DNA of 64,000 bases from Pseudomonas shahriarae (GCF_014268455.2 NZ_CP077085.1:2335001-2399000); one strand, 5' to 3'; positions 26,957-37,402 are shown, counted from the stretch's first letter. A program made the numbers and translations. Notes: a model not told the origin generated them from the sequence alone.

Positions 26957-28161
26957 GCTTGAGGCTCCTGTTGGGTGGGCAAGGTGCGGTAGATCTGCTC
27001 CAGTTCATTACCGGCCACCGCCCAGTCGTGATGGTTGCGCGCATAGTCGCGCGCAGCCTGCGCCAGTTGCCGGGCCAGCGTCGGTTCGTCCAGCAGGCGC
27101 ACAATCCCATCGGCCAGGGCCTCGGCGCTTTCGCCGGCCAGGTAATGCACCTGCGGCTCAACCGCCAGCCCGGACACACCCTGGGCGGTGCTCACCAGCG
27201 GCAGGCCGGCTGCCATTGCCTCCAGCACTTTGAGTTTGGAGCCGCCGCCATGGCGCAGCGCGGCGACAAACCCTGCACAGCGTCGCTGCAAAGCGGTGAG
27301 GTCGGGAACAAAACCCTGCCATTCAATACGATCGTCCGCCCAGCGCTCGCGCCAGTGTGCGGGCAAGCCGAAGCCGGCCACCGCCAGGCGGGCGTTGGGG
27401 CATTGCAACCAGACCCGCGGGAAGATGTCGTCGAGCAGCCACTGCACCGCGTCCAGGTTCGGCGCGTATTCGTAGTTGCCGACAAACAACAGGCGCTGGC
27501 TCTGCGGGGCGGCGCTGACGTCGCTGAAGGCCCGGCTGTCGACCCCATTGACCACCACGCTCACCGGGGTTGTGGTCAGTTGCCCGATAGCCTGGGCATC
27601 GGCCTGGGTCACGGCAACCACATGGCACGCCGCGTCAAACGCCTTGCGCTCCCACTGCTGGCAGCGCCACTGGTCGTAGCGCACGAACGGCGCGGCCCAT
27701 TTTGGAAAGCGGTCATAGGTGGCGCCGCCCAAGCTCGATTCCAAGTTGTGCTCGGTGAGCACGAAATCCCGCGCTTGCTGCTGCAAGAGGGTGAAGTACG
27801 GTTGCAGGCTGTAGCTGTGCTCGACCTGGATCACATCCCAGGTTTCCTTCAACAGTTCGCTAAAGCGCGCCTGCAGCACCGGCGACAGGCCGTTGACCGT
27901 GGTCAGCAGCGGCCAGGGCGCAAACACCCCGGCGAGCAGGGTCATGGGGTGTTTCAGGGCCCGGCGCGGCACCACGATCAGGCGCTCGAGCAAGGGCTCC
28001 AGGGCCGCGTGCACGGCGGCATCGGCCGGCGTCTTCGATTGCACCAGCAAGGTGATGCGATGCCCGCGCTCACTCAAGGTACGCAGCAAATGGTACTGCC
28101 GGGTCTTGCCGCCGCTGGTCGTCGGCCACGGCAGATAGGGCACAATCCACAGGATTCTCAC
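26947..28161 (-). CDS. pslH: PslH, GT4-family glycosyltransferase
   Basis: GT-B glycosyltransferase, 404 residues, GTG start at 28161 with GGAGAG about 8 nt upstream. The N-terminal acceptor domain begins RILWIVPYLPWPTTSGGKTR, with a glycine-rich loop. The C-terminal GT1-type domain contains RLLFVGNYEYAPN, LAVAGFG and HGGGSKLKVLEAMAAGLPLV. It lies 25 bp downstream of pslG in the psl operon. Assigned to pslH by order and length (P. aeruginosa PslH is about 400 residues). Confidence 0.86.
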   Translation of the reverse strand: MRILWIVPYLPWPTTSGGKTRQYHLLRTLSERGHRITLLVQSKTPADAAVHAALEPLLERLIVVPRRALKHPMTLLAGVFAPWPLLTTVNGLSPVLQARFSELLKETWDVIQVEHSYSLQPYFTLLQQQARDFVLTEHNLESSLGGATYDRFPKWAAPFVRYDQWRCQQWERKAFDAACHVVAVTQADAQAIGQLTTTPVSVVVNGVDSRAFSDVSAAPQSQRLLFVGNYEYAPNLDAVQWLLDDIFPRVWLQCPNARLAVAGFGLPAHWRERWADDRIEWQGFVPDLTALQRRCAGFVAALRHGGGSKLKVLEAMAAGLPLVSTAQGVSGLAVEPQVHYLAGESAEALADGIVRLLDEPTLARQLAQAARDYARNHHDWAVAGNELEQIYRTLPTQQEPQACA

Positions 28162-28186
28162 GTGCAGCTCTCCATGCCTGGGCGTG

Positions 28187-29527
28187 CTACCACACCAATA
28201 TCTGCAACGACGGTTTCACCGCGGGGCGAATGCCGTTGTAATCGTTAAGGGTCTGCCTGGCGCCCGTCAGTGGGTCCAGCAGTTCGGCGTGCTGCACTTT
28301 GGGCAAGGTGATGCGGGTGCCTTCCGCGCTCCAGTACATCAACAGGTGTTTGCCGTCTTCGCGGGTCCAGGCCACGCTGTAAAAAGTCTTGGGTACGTCC
28401 TCGAGCACGGGGGTGACCCCCGGCTTGAGCGTTGGCCCGGTGATCTCCAGGAAGCGGGCGAGGGCGCTGTAGACCGGCTTCGGTTCACCGTTGAGGTCCA
28501 GCAGGCCATAGTGCTGGTCACGTACGGAGGCGCGTTCATCCAGGTCGGACAGGGCAAACAGGAAAATCTTCTGGTAATCCTGGGACGCCATCAGCGCCAG
28601 GCGGCGCAAGGTGAAATCGGCCTGGCCGTCGACGCCGATCAGGTCCTGCATCTCCTTGGGCCCGGCATAGCTGGACCAGCCCCACTCGGTGGCCCACACA
28701 TCCTTGACTCCGGCACCGTGCAGCACGGCGTTGAGTTGGTCGCCGCGCAGCAGCACTTCATTCTTGCCCGGCTCGTCGGTTTCCGGGGTCATCGAGTACG
28801 GGTGATACGCCGCGACCATGCCCAGGGTTTGCACGCCCAGCGCGCCGAGGGCTTCGAACATCAGGGTTTTGCCGCGCGGGGGCATCTGGCTGTAGTAGGC
28901 CATGCCGCCCATCACCTGGATCTTGTCTGGTGCGGCGATATTCAGTGCCTGGTGACTGGCCAGCAGCAAGCGCGCGTATTCCTCGGCATTCACTTGCGGG
29001 CGCCAGTTGTTCGGCAGGTTCTGCTCGTTCCACACCTGCCAGGCGTTGATGTTCGGGTAGCGCTTGGCCAACAGGGCCAGACGCAGGGCATACACACTGG
29101 CGTCTCGCGGGCGGTACTGGTCCTGGAATTCTGCGCCTTTGGGGGCGGTGGTGATAAACGGCGCCGAACCCACCAGGTAGAACACCGAGCGGATTTTCTC
29201 GGCAGTCAGGGTGCGGTCCAATTCATCGAAGGTGCTCAGTTGATAATCTTCTTCCTTGGGCTCCAGGCGGTCCCAGTGCAGGTCGACGCGCACCCAGTCC
29301 AGCCCCAGTTTCTGGTATTGGCGGATCTGCTTCTGGTACTGCTCGGGCTTGAACCACAGAAAATGCGCGTTCACCCCGAGAAACTCGCGCCACTCCACAG
29401 TGCGCTGGGGCGCCAGGTTCACGGGCTCCGCGTCGACGTTTTCACTGAGCAGCAGTGCGCCGCCCACGGCCATTGCAATGACCAGTGGCAGGTAGCGCCA
29501 CATCCGGCGAGTTGACGAAACATTCAT
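28187..29527 (-). CDS. pslG: PslG, GH39-type endoglycosidase
   Basis: Glycoside hydrolase that cleaves Psl polymer and aids its synthesis, 446 residues from ATG 29527, with AAGGAGCC upstream. The N-terminal membrane anchor or uncleaved signal lies near 11-28 (YLPLVIAMAVGGALLL). A TIM-barrel follows, with the acid/base Glu168 in WQVWNEQN and the nucleophile Glu281 in VWATEWGWSS; these correspond in position to E165 and E276 of PslG. The small C-terminal beta domain is at about 385-446. The ATG overlaps the pslF stop by one base. Confidence 0.9.
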   Translation of the reverse strand: MNVSSTRRMWRYLPLVIAMAVGGALLLSENVDAEPVNLAPQRTVEWREFLGVNAHFLWFKPEQYQKQIRQYQKLGLDWVRVDLHWDRLEPKEEDYQLSTFDELDRTLTAEKIRSVFYLVGSAPFITTAPKGAEFQDQYRPRDASVYALRLALLAKRYPNINAWQVWNEQNLPNNWRPQVNAEEYARLLLASHQALNIAAPDKIQVMGGMAYYSQMPPRGKTLMFEALGALGVQTLGMVAAYHPYSMTPETDEPGKNEVLLRGDQLNAVLHGAGVKDVWATEWGWSSYAGPKEMQDLIGVDGQADFTLRRLALMASQDYQKIFLFALSDLDERASVRDQHYGLLDLNGEPKPVYSALARFLEITGPTLKPGVTPVLEDVPKTFYSVAWTREDGKHLLMYWSAEGTRITLPKVQHAELLDPLTGARQTLNDYNGIRPAVKPSLQILVW

Positions 29528-30705
29528 CACAAAGGCTCCTTGACTGCGGCCTGGAACAACTCGGCAAAGCGTTGGGCGGTGCTGGCCCACTGGCGCTGCC
29601 GGCCGATGTCGGCGGCGTGGTCGGCCCATTGGCGGGCTTGTTGCGGGTCGAGGATCAGGCGGTTCAGGGCATCGCTCAACGAGGCGATATCCCCCTGTTG
29701 ATAGGTGATGCCATTGCCACCGGCGACTTCTTCGGCGAAGGCGCGGGCATTGGAGGTAATCACTCCGCGCCCGCAGGCGTTGGCCCAGGACAGCGCGCCA
29801 CTGGTGCCGCGCATCTGGCCGAGGAAACCGAGTTTTTTCGATTCACGGTACGGCAGCACCATCACATGGTGGGCCTGGATGGTATGGGGAATGTCGGCTG
29901 AGGGCAGGTCCAGTTGCCAGTCCACCACATCGCCCAGGTGCAGGGTGGTGATCAGTTGGCGCAGGCCCTCAAGGTAATTGCCGGCGGGGTCGAAGGTCAT
30001 CTCCGGCGCGGTGCCACCGGCCAGGGTCAGGCGCACCTGGCCACGGCATTGCGGGTGGGCGCTCAGGGAGCGGGCCAGGGCCTGCAGCAGATCTTCGATG
30101 CCCTTGCCGCGGTAGATAAAGCCGAAATACAGCAGGCGCAACGGTTGCAACGGCGGCAAGGCCACAGGGGCGATGGGCAGGTTGCCGTGGGCAATCACCG
30201 CCACTTGCTCAGGTTTTAGCCCCATGCGCTGGCGCAAGCAATCGCCACCCAGGCGGGTGAGGGTGATCAGGCGGCGCATGCTTTTGGCCAGGCGTCGTTC
30301 TTCGAAAAGAGTCAATGGGTCGGCCAGCAGCGCCGCCGCCTGGGGCAGCGGGTGGGGCAGGCGTTCGAGCAGGGTCAGCGGGAAAAACAGCCTGGCCCGG
30401 CGCCAGATCAGGCGCTCCGGATCATGCACAGTGGCGGTCAGCGGCAATTGCGGCTGGGCCCGGCGCAAGTAGTCCAGGGCCTGGAACTCGGCAAAGCGTC
30501 CGCCGCCCAGCTCGGCATGCACCAGGTCCACACCGCGCCAGTCAAAGGCCTGCAGGCGCCGCAATTGTTCAGCCAGGTCCAGGCAACCTTCCAGAGGCGT
30601 CAGCACCTCCAGGCCCCGTTCGCGCAACGCGCTGCGCAAGTGCGCAGCGTAGTCGGCGATCCCGGTCTGCTCCGGTGGCAGTGGCGCCAGCAACGCAATG
30701 CGCAT
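29527..30705 (-). CDS. pslF: PslF, GT4-family glycosyltransferase
   Basis: GT-B glycosyltransferase of 392 residues in Psl assembly. It begins MRIALLAPLPPEQTGIADYA, with the N-terminal glycine-containing loop. The C-terminal half has LLYFGFIYRGKGIEDLLQAL and a donor-site region around LPYRESKKLGFLGQMRGTSG. It overlaps both neighbours by one base (TGATG with pslE upstream and pslG downstream), so its translation is coupled. Specificity is not readable. Confidence 0.87.
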   Translation of the reverse strand: MRIALLAPLPPEQTGIADYAAHLRSALRERGLEVLTPLEGCLDLAEQLRRLQAFDWRGVDLVHAELGGGRFAEFQALDYLRRAQPQLPLTATVHDPERLIWRRARLFFPLTLLERLPHPLPQAAALLADPLTLFEERRLAKSMRRLITLTRLGGDCLRQRMGLKPEQVAVIAHGNLPIAPVALPPLQPLRLLYFGFIYRGKGIEDLLQALARSLSAHPQCRGQVRLTLAGGTAPEMTFDPAGNYLEGLRQLITTLHLGDVVDWQLDLPSADIPHTIQAHHVMVLPYRESKKLGFLGQMRGTSGALSWANACGRGVITSNARAFAEEVAGGNGITYQQGDIASLSDALNRLILDPQQARQWADHAADIGRQRQWASTAQRFAELFQAAVKEPL

Positions 30706-32684
30706 CAGGCCGCACCGCGCCAGCTGTTGAGTCGTGCCAGGACATTGGCCGGTACTTCAAAACGGCGGCGGTTGAGGATCATCCCATCCACTTTGCCGAA
30801 CGCAGTGGTCAGCAGCGACAGGGCGTTCTCGATGGTCGGCACGGTGCTGGTGCGGGCTTCGATCACCAGCACAATCTGCTCGGCGCGGCGCAGGGTGAGG
30901 AACGCCTGCGGGTTGGATGACAGGGCCGAGGCGTCCAGCAGCAACACTTCACCCGGCTTTGCCGCTTCAGTGCCGTTGACCGAGACCCGGTGGCCACGCT
31001 CTTCGAGCAGGCGCTTGAGTTGCTCGATGATAAAGCTCACGCCTTCGCCGTGCCGTGCCGAGGTCAGGCCCAGGGCAAAGCCCTCGCTGGCGATGCGCTC
31101 GGCGGGTAGCAGGCTGTACAAGCGATAGATGCTGGCGGTGAGGGCGGCCGGTGTCGCGTGCTGCACATCGGGGATGCTGCTCCACAGCGGTACACCGAAC
31201 ACTTCCTGCAAGCGCGCGCCGTCGTGGATGCGCTGGTCCAGCAGGTACAGCACGTAGATGGTCAGCAAACCGACGGCCAGGCCGGCAGGAATGGTGAACA
31301 GCAGAATCAGCAGGCTCTTGGGAAACACGCGCGCCGGGTTGAGGGTGGCGTGTTCGATCAGGGCGATGTTGCTGATCTGGCTGCTGTCCAGTGCGTGGTC
31401 GATGCGCGCCTGTTCGAGGTTTTCCGAGTACAACGCGTAGCTTTTCTCGGCGGTGCGCAGTTGCTGGGTCAGCTTGTTCAGCTCAGGTTCATCGGTCATC
31501 GCCTGGTCACGCTGGGCGCGCAGTTCGGCGAGGGTCTTGTCGTAGTTCTCGATTTCCCCGGCCAGTTTGCGCTCCTGCAACTGGGCGTCGATGATCTGCT
31601 GCTTGACGTTGATCACCAGGCTGTTGGGCGCGGTGTTTTGCGAGCGTTCCAGGCGTGTCGCTTCCTGGGCGCTGAGGGCTTCCATGTCGCGGATGTTCTG
31701 CTCGATCTGATTGACCTGCGGTGTGTTCGGCAGATAGGTGCGCAGCAGGCGCGCCCGTTCTACTTGCAGGGCATTGAGCTGGCGCTTGAGGTCCAACTGG
31801 GTCGGGTTGAGGCTGGTTTCCCGGCCAGTGACCACTTCGGCCGGCTGGTTCTTGATCTGCTGGCTGGCGTTGGCCAGGAAGCTGCGGATCCCCGCGATCT
31901 GGTTTTGCGCGGTGACTTTGGCGTCGGTGACACGGTCGATCTGGTTGGTCAGGTTTTTCAGGCGCGCGTCCACGCTGATCGAGTCGATCTGCTTCAAGCG
32001 GCCCTGCAGTTCATCCTTGAGCCCCTGGATGTTGGTCGCGACCTTGCTGCGTTCGGTTTCATAGAAGGTATGCAGGCTCTTGCGCCCGAGAATCCGCGCG
32101 CGTTCTTCCAGGTAGGCATCGACCCAGGTCTCGACGACTTTCTGCGCGATGGCCGGATCGTCCCAGGTGAAGGAAATTTCGATCACCGAGGAGCCCGGTT
32201 CGTGGCCGGCTTCGAAGTTCTTCTCCAGCTTGGTCGCCAGGCGCTCCAGCGGGCTTTGCTTCTCGGCCAGGCCGACGAATTGCAGGACGCTGCGCACCGC
32301 ATCCAGTACTTCACCGGCGGCTTTCTTGACGTAGAACTTGGTGACTTTCCAGAAGCCCTGTGGCGGCTCGGACGTCATTGCCAGGTAGCGCTCGGCAACG
32401 ATGTGCACGATGGGCCGGCCGGTGAGCATCTTCTCCTCATCGACGATCGGGTCGTGCTGGGTGCTGGGCGCAATCAGCGTCTGGCGGTTGGCGGCTTCGA
32501 TCGGCAACGTGGTGTTGTCCCGTCCTGGCTTGACCAGCAAGCGCGCGTCGGACTCGTAGCGAGCCGGCAACAGGAAGGCACCCAACACGGCCACCACAAT
32601 CGTGGTGATCACGGCCAGTTTGAACTCGCGGCGGAAGATGAAAAACAACCGCAAGAGGTCGCGTAGAGAGCGGATTTCGATCAC
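30705..32684 (-). CDS. pslE: PslE, polysaccharide co-polymerase (Wzz/Wzc-like, no Tyr tail)
   Basis: Inner-membrane co-polymerase that controls chain length and couples polymerisation to the export pore. 659 residues from GTG 32684 (GGAG 8 nt upstream). The first membrane helix is near 22-40, a long periplasmic coiled-coil region runs about 175-430 (ERARILGRKSLHTFYETERS, TLAELRAQRDQAM), and the second helix is at about 455-480 with the Wzz proline-rich motif. The C-terminal Wzc-like cytosolic domain (about 490-655) lacks Walker A and a tyrosine cluster, so it is not a functional tyrosine kinase by sight. The PslD gap is 76 bp. Confidence 0.9.
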   Translation of the reverse strand: MIEIRSLRDLLRLFFIFRREFKLAVITTIVVAVLGAFLLPARYESDARLLVKPGRDNTTLPIEAANRQTLIAPSTQHDPIVDEEKMLTGRPIVHIVAERYLAMTSEPPQGFWKVTKFYVKKAAGEVLDAVRSVLQFVGLAEKQSPLERLATKLEKNFEAGHEPGSSVIEISFTWDDPAIAQKVVETWVDAYLEERARILGRKSLHTFYETERSKVATNIQGLKDELQGRLKQIDSISVDARLKNLTNQIDRVTDAKVTAQNQIAGIRSFLANASQQIKNQPAEVVTGRETSLNPTQLDLKRQLNALQVERARLLRTYLPNTPQVNQIEQNIRDMEALSAQEATRLERSQNTAPNSLVINVKQQIIDAQLQERKLAGEIENYDKTLAELRAQRDQAMTDEPELNKLTQQLRTAEKSYALYSENLEQARIDHALDSSQISNIALIEHATLNPARVFPKSLLILLFTIPAGLAVGLLTIYVLYLLDQRIHDGARLQEVFGVPLWSSIPDVQHATPAALTASIYRLYSLLPAERIASEGFALGLTSARHGEGVSFIIEQLKRLLEERGHRVSVNGTEAAKPGEVLLLDASALSSNPQAFLTLRRAEQIVLVIEARTSTVPTIENALSLLTTAFGKVDGMILNRRRFEVPANVLARLNSWRGAA

Positions 32685-32760
32685 AGGATCACTCCATTGA
32701 ATATGTGGTGTACGCCAGACGGGAACAGTCGGTTCGAGTGATACGAAGCCTGGTCCATAA

Positions 32761-33582
32761 TCATTGGCCTGCGTTGATGACTGGGTTGTTGTAGATGGTG
32801 TTGCCGCTGTTCTTCACGCCACTGTCGTTGAGGTCGTAGTTCAGGCCCACACCAATGCCCTTGTTGATCGGGAACAGGCGGGTGAAGTACATATCCACGG
32901 CTTCCACAGTGGCGCCGATGCCCGACTGCGGCACATAGATCAGGTCGCCACGCTGCAGGGCCACCCGTGGGTGATTGGGATCGGTCAGCATGTTGTTCAA
33001 GCTGATGAAGTAGGTCTTGTACTTGCCATCCGGACCCGTACGCATCAGGGCCACGTTGGAGGCATCCGCCGAGGACAACACCCCCCCGGAACTAAGCAAC
33101 GCCTGCTCCACACTGACATTCCCCGCCAGGTCGAAAAACGCCGGGTTCGGCACCGCACCACCGATAAACACCTTGTTGCTCGGGGCGCTGGCGATGTTCA
33201 CCGTCACTGCCGGCTCGCGGTAGATGCGCTTGTACTTGTCGGTGATTTCCTTGCCCAGGTCTTCCGGCGTGCGCAATGCCGCCTTGACGCGACCGATGTT
33301 GGGGATGGAGATCACGCCGTCGGGGCGTACGACGAACACTGTCATGTCGTCGGCCGCCGCCGGCTCCTGGGCATCGCGCACGATGCGCAACAGGTCGCCA
33401 CTCTGGATCAGCACCTGCGGGGGCGGCAGGTCGGCCAAGGTCAGCGCCGCCTGGTGGCCGGCCTTGAGCGTGTTGTTGTCAGGAAGCGGCACCCGCGCAG
33501 GGGTCGAACAACCAGCCAGCCAGATCGAGGCACTCAACAGGCTGAACAGGGTAAGACGGGAACGTCGGTTGGTAGTCTTCAT
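32761..33582 (-). CDS. pslD: PslD, Wza-type outer-membrane polysaccharide export lipoprotein
   Basis: Export pore component, 273 residues. The lipoprotein signal peptide ends SIWLAGC/S, with the lipobox Cys25. The Poly_export domain is at about 55-145 (IQSGDLLRIVRDAQEP, RPDGVISIPNIGRVKA, DKYKRIYREPAVTVNIA), followed by SLBB (about 150-225, RGDLIYVPQSG). A C-terminal extension (about 235-273) may form the membrane-spanning part. It lies 6 nt after pslC. Length and order match PslD. Confidence 0.91.
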   Translation of the reverse strand: MKTTNRRSRLTLFSLLSASIWLAGCSTPARVPLPDNNTLKAGHQAALTLADLPPPQVLIQSGDLLRIVRDAQEPAAADDMTVFVVRPDGVISIPNIGRVKAALRTPEDLGKEITDKYKRIYREPAVTVNIASAPSNKVFIGGAVPNPAFFDLAGNVSVEQALLSSGGVLSSADASNVALMRTGPDGKYKTYFISLNNMLTDPNHPRVALQRGDLIYVPQSGIGATVEAVDMYFTRLFPINKGIGVGLNYDLNDSGVKNSGNTIYNNPVINAGQ

Positions 33583-33588
33583 GACGGC

Positions 33589-34500
33589 TCAAGTCCAGTA
33601 GGTGGAAAACATGCCCAGGCGCTGCTTGAGCGATTTGGGCAGGTAGCGTTCAAGGTGGCCGAGGCGATAGCCCAGCAATTTAAAGGCACTGCGCACCACC
33701 ACTTCGGGGGCGCGGTGCAAGGCGTTGGCCTCGCGCAAGGCACGTAATTCGGCCAGTACATAGCGTTTACCTTCACCGCCGGCGTCGCCAAACGCCTGGC
33801 GGATCCACGGCTCGCGGCCGTAGAACACCCCAATGTCGAAGTAGCGGTGAAACTCATCCATGAGTCGGTAATCGTGGGAGTGATAGACCTGGGCGCTGGC
33901 GGCGTACTGCACCTTCCAGCCCGCCAGTAGCATGCGTGCGGCGACGTAGGCGTCCTCGCTGCCGATCACATCGGCGGGGAAGCCGCCCACGGCCTCCAGG
34001 GCGCTGCGCCGGTACACGGAAAACGAGTCAGAGCTGAAGCAGGTCTTGATCCCCAGCTGCGGCGCATCGGCCAGGCTTTTGCTGCGGCTGTGGGCCGGGT
34101 AATTGAAGTGGCGCGACTGCGCACCCAACACCCCCGCACCGGGATGCGGCAGTTGGCGGCCATAGGCGACACCGTTGAGTGGGTCCTGTTGCAGCTCGGC
34201 GAGCAGCTTGGCAAAGGTCTCGGGCTCGGCCGGGATCGCGTCCTGGGTCATCACGATCAGGGCGTCGCCGCCCACGTGCTCGCTGGCCCAGCGACGGGTG
34301 CCGCCGTGGTTGAAGTCGCGGGCGGCGATCACTTCGACACGCGCACCGAACTCGCGAAAGCGCGCCACCGTGGCATCGCTCGACGCGCTGTCCACGACCA
34401 GCATCTCGTCGGGTTGCAGGGTCTGCATGCGCAGCGCCGGCAGCAGCCGGTCGAGGTGGCTGGCGGCGTTGCGGGTCGGGATGATCAGGGAAGTCCGCAT
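33589..34500 (-). CDS. pslC: PslC, GT2-family glycosyltransferase
   Basis: Inverting GT-A glycosyltransferase, 303 residues. It opens SLIIPTRNAASHLDRLLPAL, with the first donor Asp in VVDSASSDAT. The DxD-like MTQDAIP and the ED motif in IGSEDAYVAARML are in place. No membrane helices are obvious, so it is cytoplasmic or peripheral. The ATG overlaps the pslB stop by one base. It matches PslC in position and length. Confidence 0.88.
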   Translation of the reverse strand: MRTSLIIPTRNAASHLDRLLPALRMQTLQPDEMLVVDSASSDATVARFREFGARVEVIAARDFNHGGTRRWASEHVGGDALIVMTQDAIPAEPETFAKLLAELQQDPLNGVAYGRQLPHPGAGVLGAQSRHFNYPAHSRSKSLADAPQLGIKTCFSSDSFSVYRRSALEAVGGFPADVIGSEDAYVAARMLLAGWKVQYAASAQVYHSHDYRLMDEFHRYFDIGVFYGREPWIRQAFGDAGGEGKRYVLAELRALREANALHRAPEVVVRSAFKLLGYRLGHLERYLPKSLKQRLGMFSTYWT

Positions 34501-35963
34501 CAGGGCTTGGGCTCGCTGGCGGGCGTGCGGCCGTAGATATCGTCGAAGCGCACGATGTCGTCTTCACCCAGGTATTCGCCGCTCTGCACCTCGATCATCA
34601 CCAGGTCGATGATGCCGGGGTTGGTCAGGCGGTGTTTGTGCCCGGCGGGAATATAGGTGGACTCGTTCATGTTGAGCAGGATCTCGCGCTCGCCATTGGT
34701 GATCATTGCCGCGCCGCTGACCACCACCCAGTGTTCGCTGCGGTGGTGGTGCATTTGCAAAGACAACGACCCCTTGGGCTTGACCACGATGCGCTTGATC
34801 TTGAAGCGGGTGCTTTCCTCCAACACCGTGTAGGTGCCCCAGGGCCGGGTGACGGTGCGGTGCAGGCTGAACGCGGGATGGTTCTGGTGCTTGAGCTCGG
34901 CGACGATATGGCGCACATCCTGGCTGCGGTTGGCGTCGGCGATCAGGATCGCGTCGGGGGTGTCGACGATGATCAGGTCACGCACCCCGACCGCACCGAG
35001 TACGCGCTTGGGCGAGTCGATATAGCAGTTGTGCACGTCGTGCAGGATCGCTTCGCCATTGATCTGGTTGCCGTTGTTGTCACTGGGGGTCAGCTGGCGC
35101 AGGGCTTCCCAGGAGCCGATATCGCTCCAGCCGATATCACAGGGCACCACGGCGACCTGGGCGGATTTCTCCATCAGGGCCACGTCGATGGAGATGTCCG
35201 GCGCGGTACCAAAGCCTTGCGGGTTCAGTTCGCGCTGGCGGCTGCTGCTGTTCTGCAGGCTGGTGCTGTGCTCCAGCGCCGCCTTGGCCGCGTCCAGTAC
35301 GGCCGGGGCGTGGTTCGCCAACTCGTCGAGCACGGTGGCGGCCTTGAAGCAGAACATTCCGGCATTCCACAGGTGCTTGCCGCCGTCCAGGTAGCCTTGG
35401 GCGGTGGCCAGGTCGGGTTTTTCGACGAAACGCTGGACACGGAAGCCTTGGGCCAGGGCTGTGCCTTGTTCGATATAGCCAAAGCCGGTCTCGGGGCGAT
35501 CGGGCTGGATGCCGAAGGTCACCAGATAGCCGGCGTCGGCCAATTCGCGGGCCTGGGCCACGGCCTGGGCGAAGGCGCTTTCATCGAGGATCAGGTGGTC
35601 GGCCGGCATCACCAGCAACTGCGCATCGCCGCCGAAAAACTCCTGCACATGCAGCGCGGCGACCGCGATGGCCGCTGCGGTGTTGCGGCCAAACGGTTCG
35701 AGCAGCAAGTCCAGGCCCAGTTGGCCGGTGTTGACCGCGCGGTAATCGTCGAGGGTGCGAAACAGCAGGTCGCGGTTGGTCACCGTCAGCACGCTGTCGA
35801 CCCCCGGCAGGTGGCTGGCGCGCAGGAAAGTTTTCTGCAACAGGCTCTGGTCGTCGCGCATGCGCATGAACGGCTTGGGCATGTTCTGCCGCGAAACCGG
35901 CCACAGCCGCGTGCCCGAGCCACCGGAAATGATGCAGGGAATCAATCCGTTGAGAGGGTTCAT
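34500..35963 (-). CDS. pslB: PslB, mannose-1-P guanylyltransferase/mannose-6-P isomerase
   Basis: Bifunctional enzyme supplying GDP-mannose for Psl. 487 residues from ATG 35963; a TTG one codon earlier is possible. The N-terminal nucleotidyltransferase has the signature SGGSGTRLWPVSRQNMPKPF (about 14-33) and MPADHLI. The C-terminal cupin-type isomerase (about 345-470) has the zinc-site region SLSLQMHHHRSEHWVVVSG and YIPAGHKHRL. The start overlaps the pslA stop (TGATG). It is a paralogue of AlgA/WbpW type enzymes, so it is named by operon position. Confidence 0.92.
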   Translation of the reverse strand: MNPLNGLIPCIISGGSGTRLWPVSRQNMPKPFMRMRDDQSLLQKTFLRASHLPGVDSVLTVTNRDLLFRTLDDYRAVNTGQLGLDLLLEPFGRNTAAAIAVAALHVQEFFGGDAQLLVMPADHLILDESAFAQAVAQARELADAGYLVTFGIQPDRPETGFGYIEQGTALAQGFRVQRFVEKPDLATAQGYLDGGKHLWNAGMFCFKAATVLDELANHAPAVLDAAKAALEHSTSLQNSSSRQRELNPQGFGTAPDISIDVALMEKSAQVAVVPCDIGWSDIGSWEALRQLTPSDNNGNQINGEAILHDVHNCYIDSPKRVLGAVGVRDLIIVDTPDAILIADANRSQDVRHIVAELKHQNHPAFSLHRTVTRPWGTYTVLEESTRFKIKRIVVKPKGSLSLQMHHHRSEHWVVVSGAAMITNGEREILLNMNESTYIPAGHKHRLTNPGIIDLVMIEVQSGEYLGEDDIVRFDDIYGRTPASEPKP

Positions 35964-37402
35964 CAATAGACTTCCTTGGTGGAAAGGACGGCCGGGACCG
36001 TCATGAAAACGATGTACAGGTCAAACCACACCGACCATTTGGCGATGTATTCCAGGTCGTATTCGACCCGTTTCTGAATCTTGAACAGGGTGTCGGTTTC
36101 ACCACGGTAGCCATTGATCTGCGCCCACCCGGTGATGCCCGGCTTGACCCGGTGCCGCGAGCTGTACTCGCTGACCGCTTCCTCGAACGGAATCCCGGCG
36201 GCCTTGGTGGCGGTGGCATGGGGGCGCGGGCCGACCATCGACATGTTGCCCAGCAGCACATTGAACAGTTGCGGCAGCTCGTCGATGCTGGTCTTGCGGA
36301 TAATCCGCCCGACGCGGGTGATGCGCGGGTCGCTGCGGGTGGTCTGGCACTCGGCGTTGAAGTCGGTCTGGTCGACGTACATCGAGCGGAACTTGAACAC
36401 CCGGATCAGGTTGTCGTTGTAGCCGTAGCGCTTCTGGCGAAACAGCACCGGGCCTTTGGAGTCGAGCTTGATGGCAATGGCGGTCACCAACATGATCGGT
36501 GACAACAGCAGCAGGCCGGCACCGGCCAGCAGCAGGTCTTCACAGCGCTTGATAAACGGTGACCAACCGCGCAGCGGCAGTTGCGAGGTATTGAACATCA
36601 AGATGCCGCCGACATCGGTAATGCGGTTGTGGCCATACCGCAGGGCGGCCATGTCCGGTACCAGCATGACGTTGACCGACATCTGCCGCAGGCGCTTGAC
36701 CAGCCCGTTGATACGCTGCTCGGCGGCCCAGGGCAGGGTGATCATCACTTGGTTGACCTGTTCGGACCTGATCAGCTTTTCCAGGTCGCGGGTGTTGCCC
36801 AGCAACGGCAGGCTGCTCAGTTCCTTGGGAATGCGTTCGGTGCGGTCGTCGATAAAACCGATCAGGCCGGAGCGGATATCACTGTTGCGCGACAGGTGTT
36901 CGGCCACATGGATGGCGGTGTCGGTAAAGCCGAGGATCACCGTGCGCTGCAGGAACTTGCCGTTCTTCATCAGGTTGCGGTACAGGCGCAGCATCAGGAT
37001 GCGCTCCACACCAAACAGCACCAGGCTCAGGCTGAACCAGAACATCAGGTTGCGCGGGCTCAACTGCGGGAACAGGAGCAGGATCTGGTACATGAACAGC
37101 AGGATGCAAAACGCCGAGATCCACGCGACCAGCATCACGCGAAAACGCAGGCGGTTGCTGAACAGGTCCTCGGAGTACACCCCCAGGGCCTGGAACAGAA
37201 TAATGGTCAGGATCGCAAAAAACAGCAGCAGCCCCAGGTAGTGGCCACGCATTTGCGGGTCGACTGGATCCGGGTAGAACAACAGGATCATCGCCGGCAG
37301 GACCGCCGTCAGGCCGTGGATTAACTTGACGAAAACCACAAAGAATTCAACAAAACCGGTACGAGTCAGAAACAGGCTATCGACTGACGACTTCTCACGC
37401 AT
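35963..37402 (-). CDS. pslA: PslA, undecaprenyl-phosphate sugar-1-phosphate transferase
   Basis: Initiating transferase that loads the first sugar phosphate onto undecaprenyl phosphate. 479 residues from ATG 37402 with GAGGG 8 nt upstream, the length of P. aeruginosa PslA. Four to five N-terminal membrane helices span about 15-140. A CoA-binding-like domain follows (about 150-270). The catalytic bacterial sugar-transferase domain is at about 275-479 ([54 protein letters not shown]). It is the first gene of the operon, behind a leader of roughly 300 bases or more. Confidence 0.93.
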   Translation of the reverse strand: MREKSSVDSLFLTRTGFVEFFVVFVKLIHGLTAVLPAMILLFYPDPVDPQMRGHYLGLLLFFAILTIILFQALGVYSEDLFSNRLRFRVMLVAWISAFCILLFMYQILLLFPQLSPRNLMFWFSLSLVLFGVERILMLRLYRNLMKNGKFLQRTVILGFTDTAIHVAEHLSRNSDIRSGLIGFIDDRTERIPKELSSLPLLGNTRDLEKLIRSEQVNQVMITLPWAAEQRINGLVKRLRQMSVNVMLVPDMAALRYGHNRITDVGGILMFNTSQLPLRGWSPFIKRCEDLLLAGAGLLLLSPIMLVTAIAIKLDSKGPVLFRQKRYGYNDNLIRVFKFRSMYVDQTDFNAECQTTRSDPRITRVGRIIRKTSIDELPQLFNVLLGNMSMVGPRPHATATKAAGIPFEEAVSEYSSRHRVKPGITGWAQINGYRGETDTLFKIQKRVEYDLEYIAKWSVWFDLYIVFMTVPAVLSTKEVY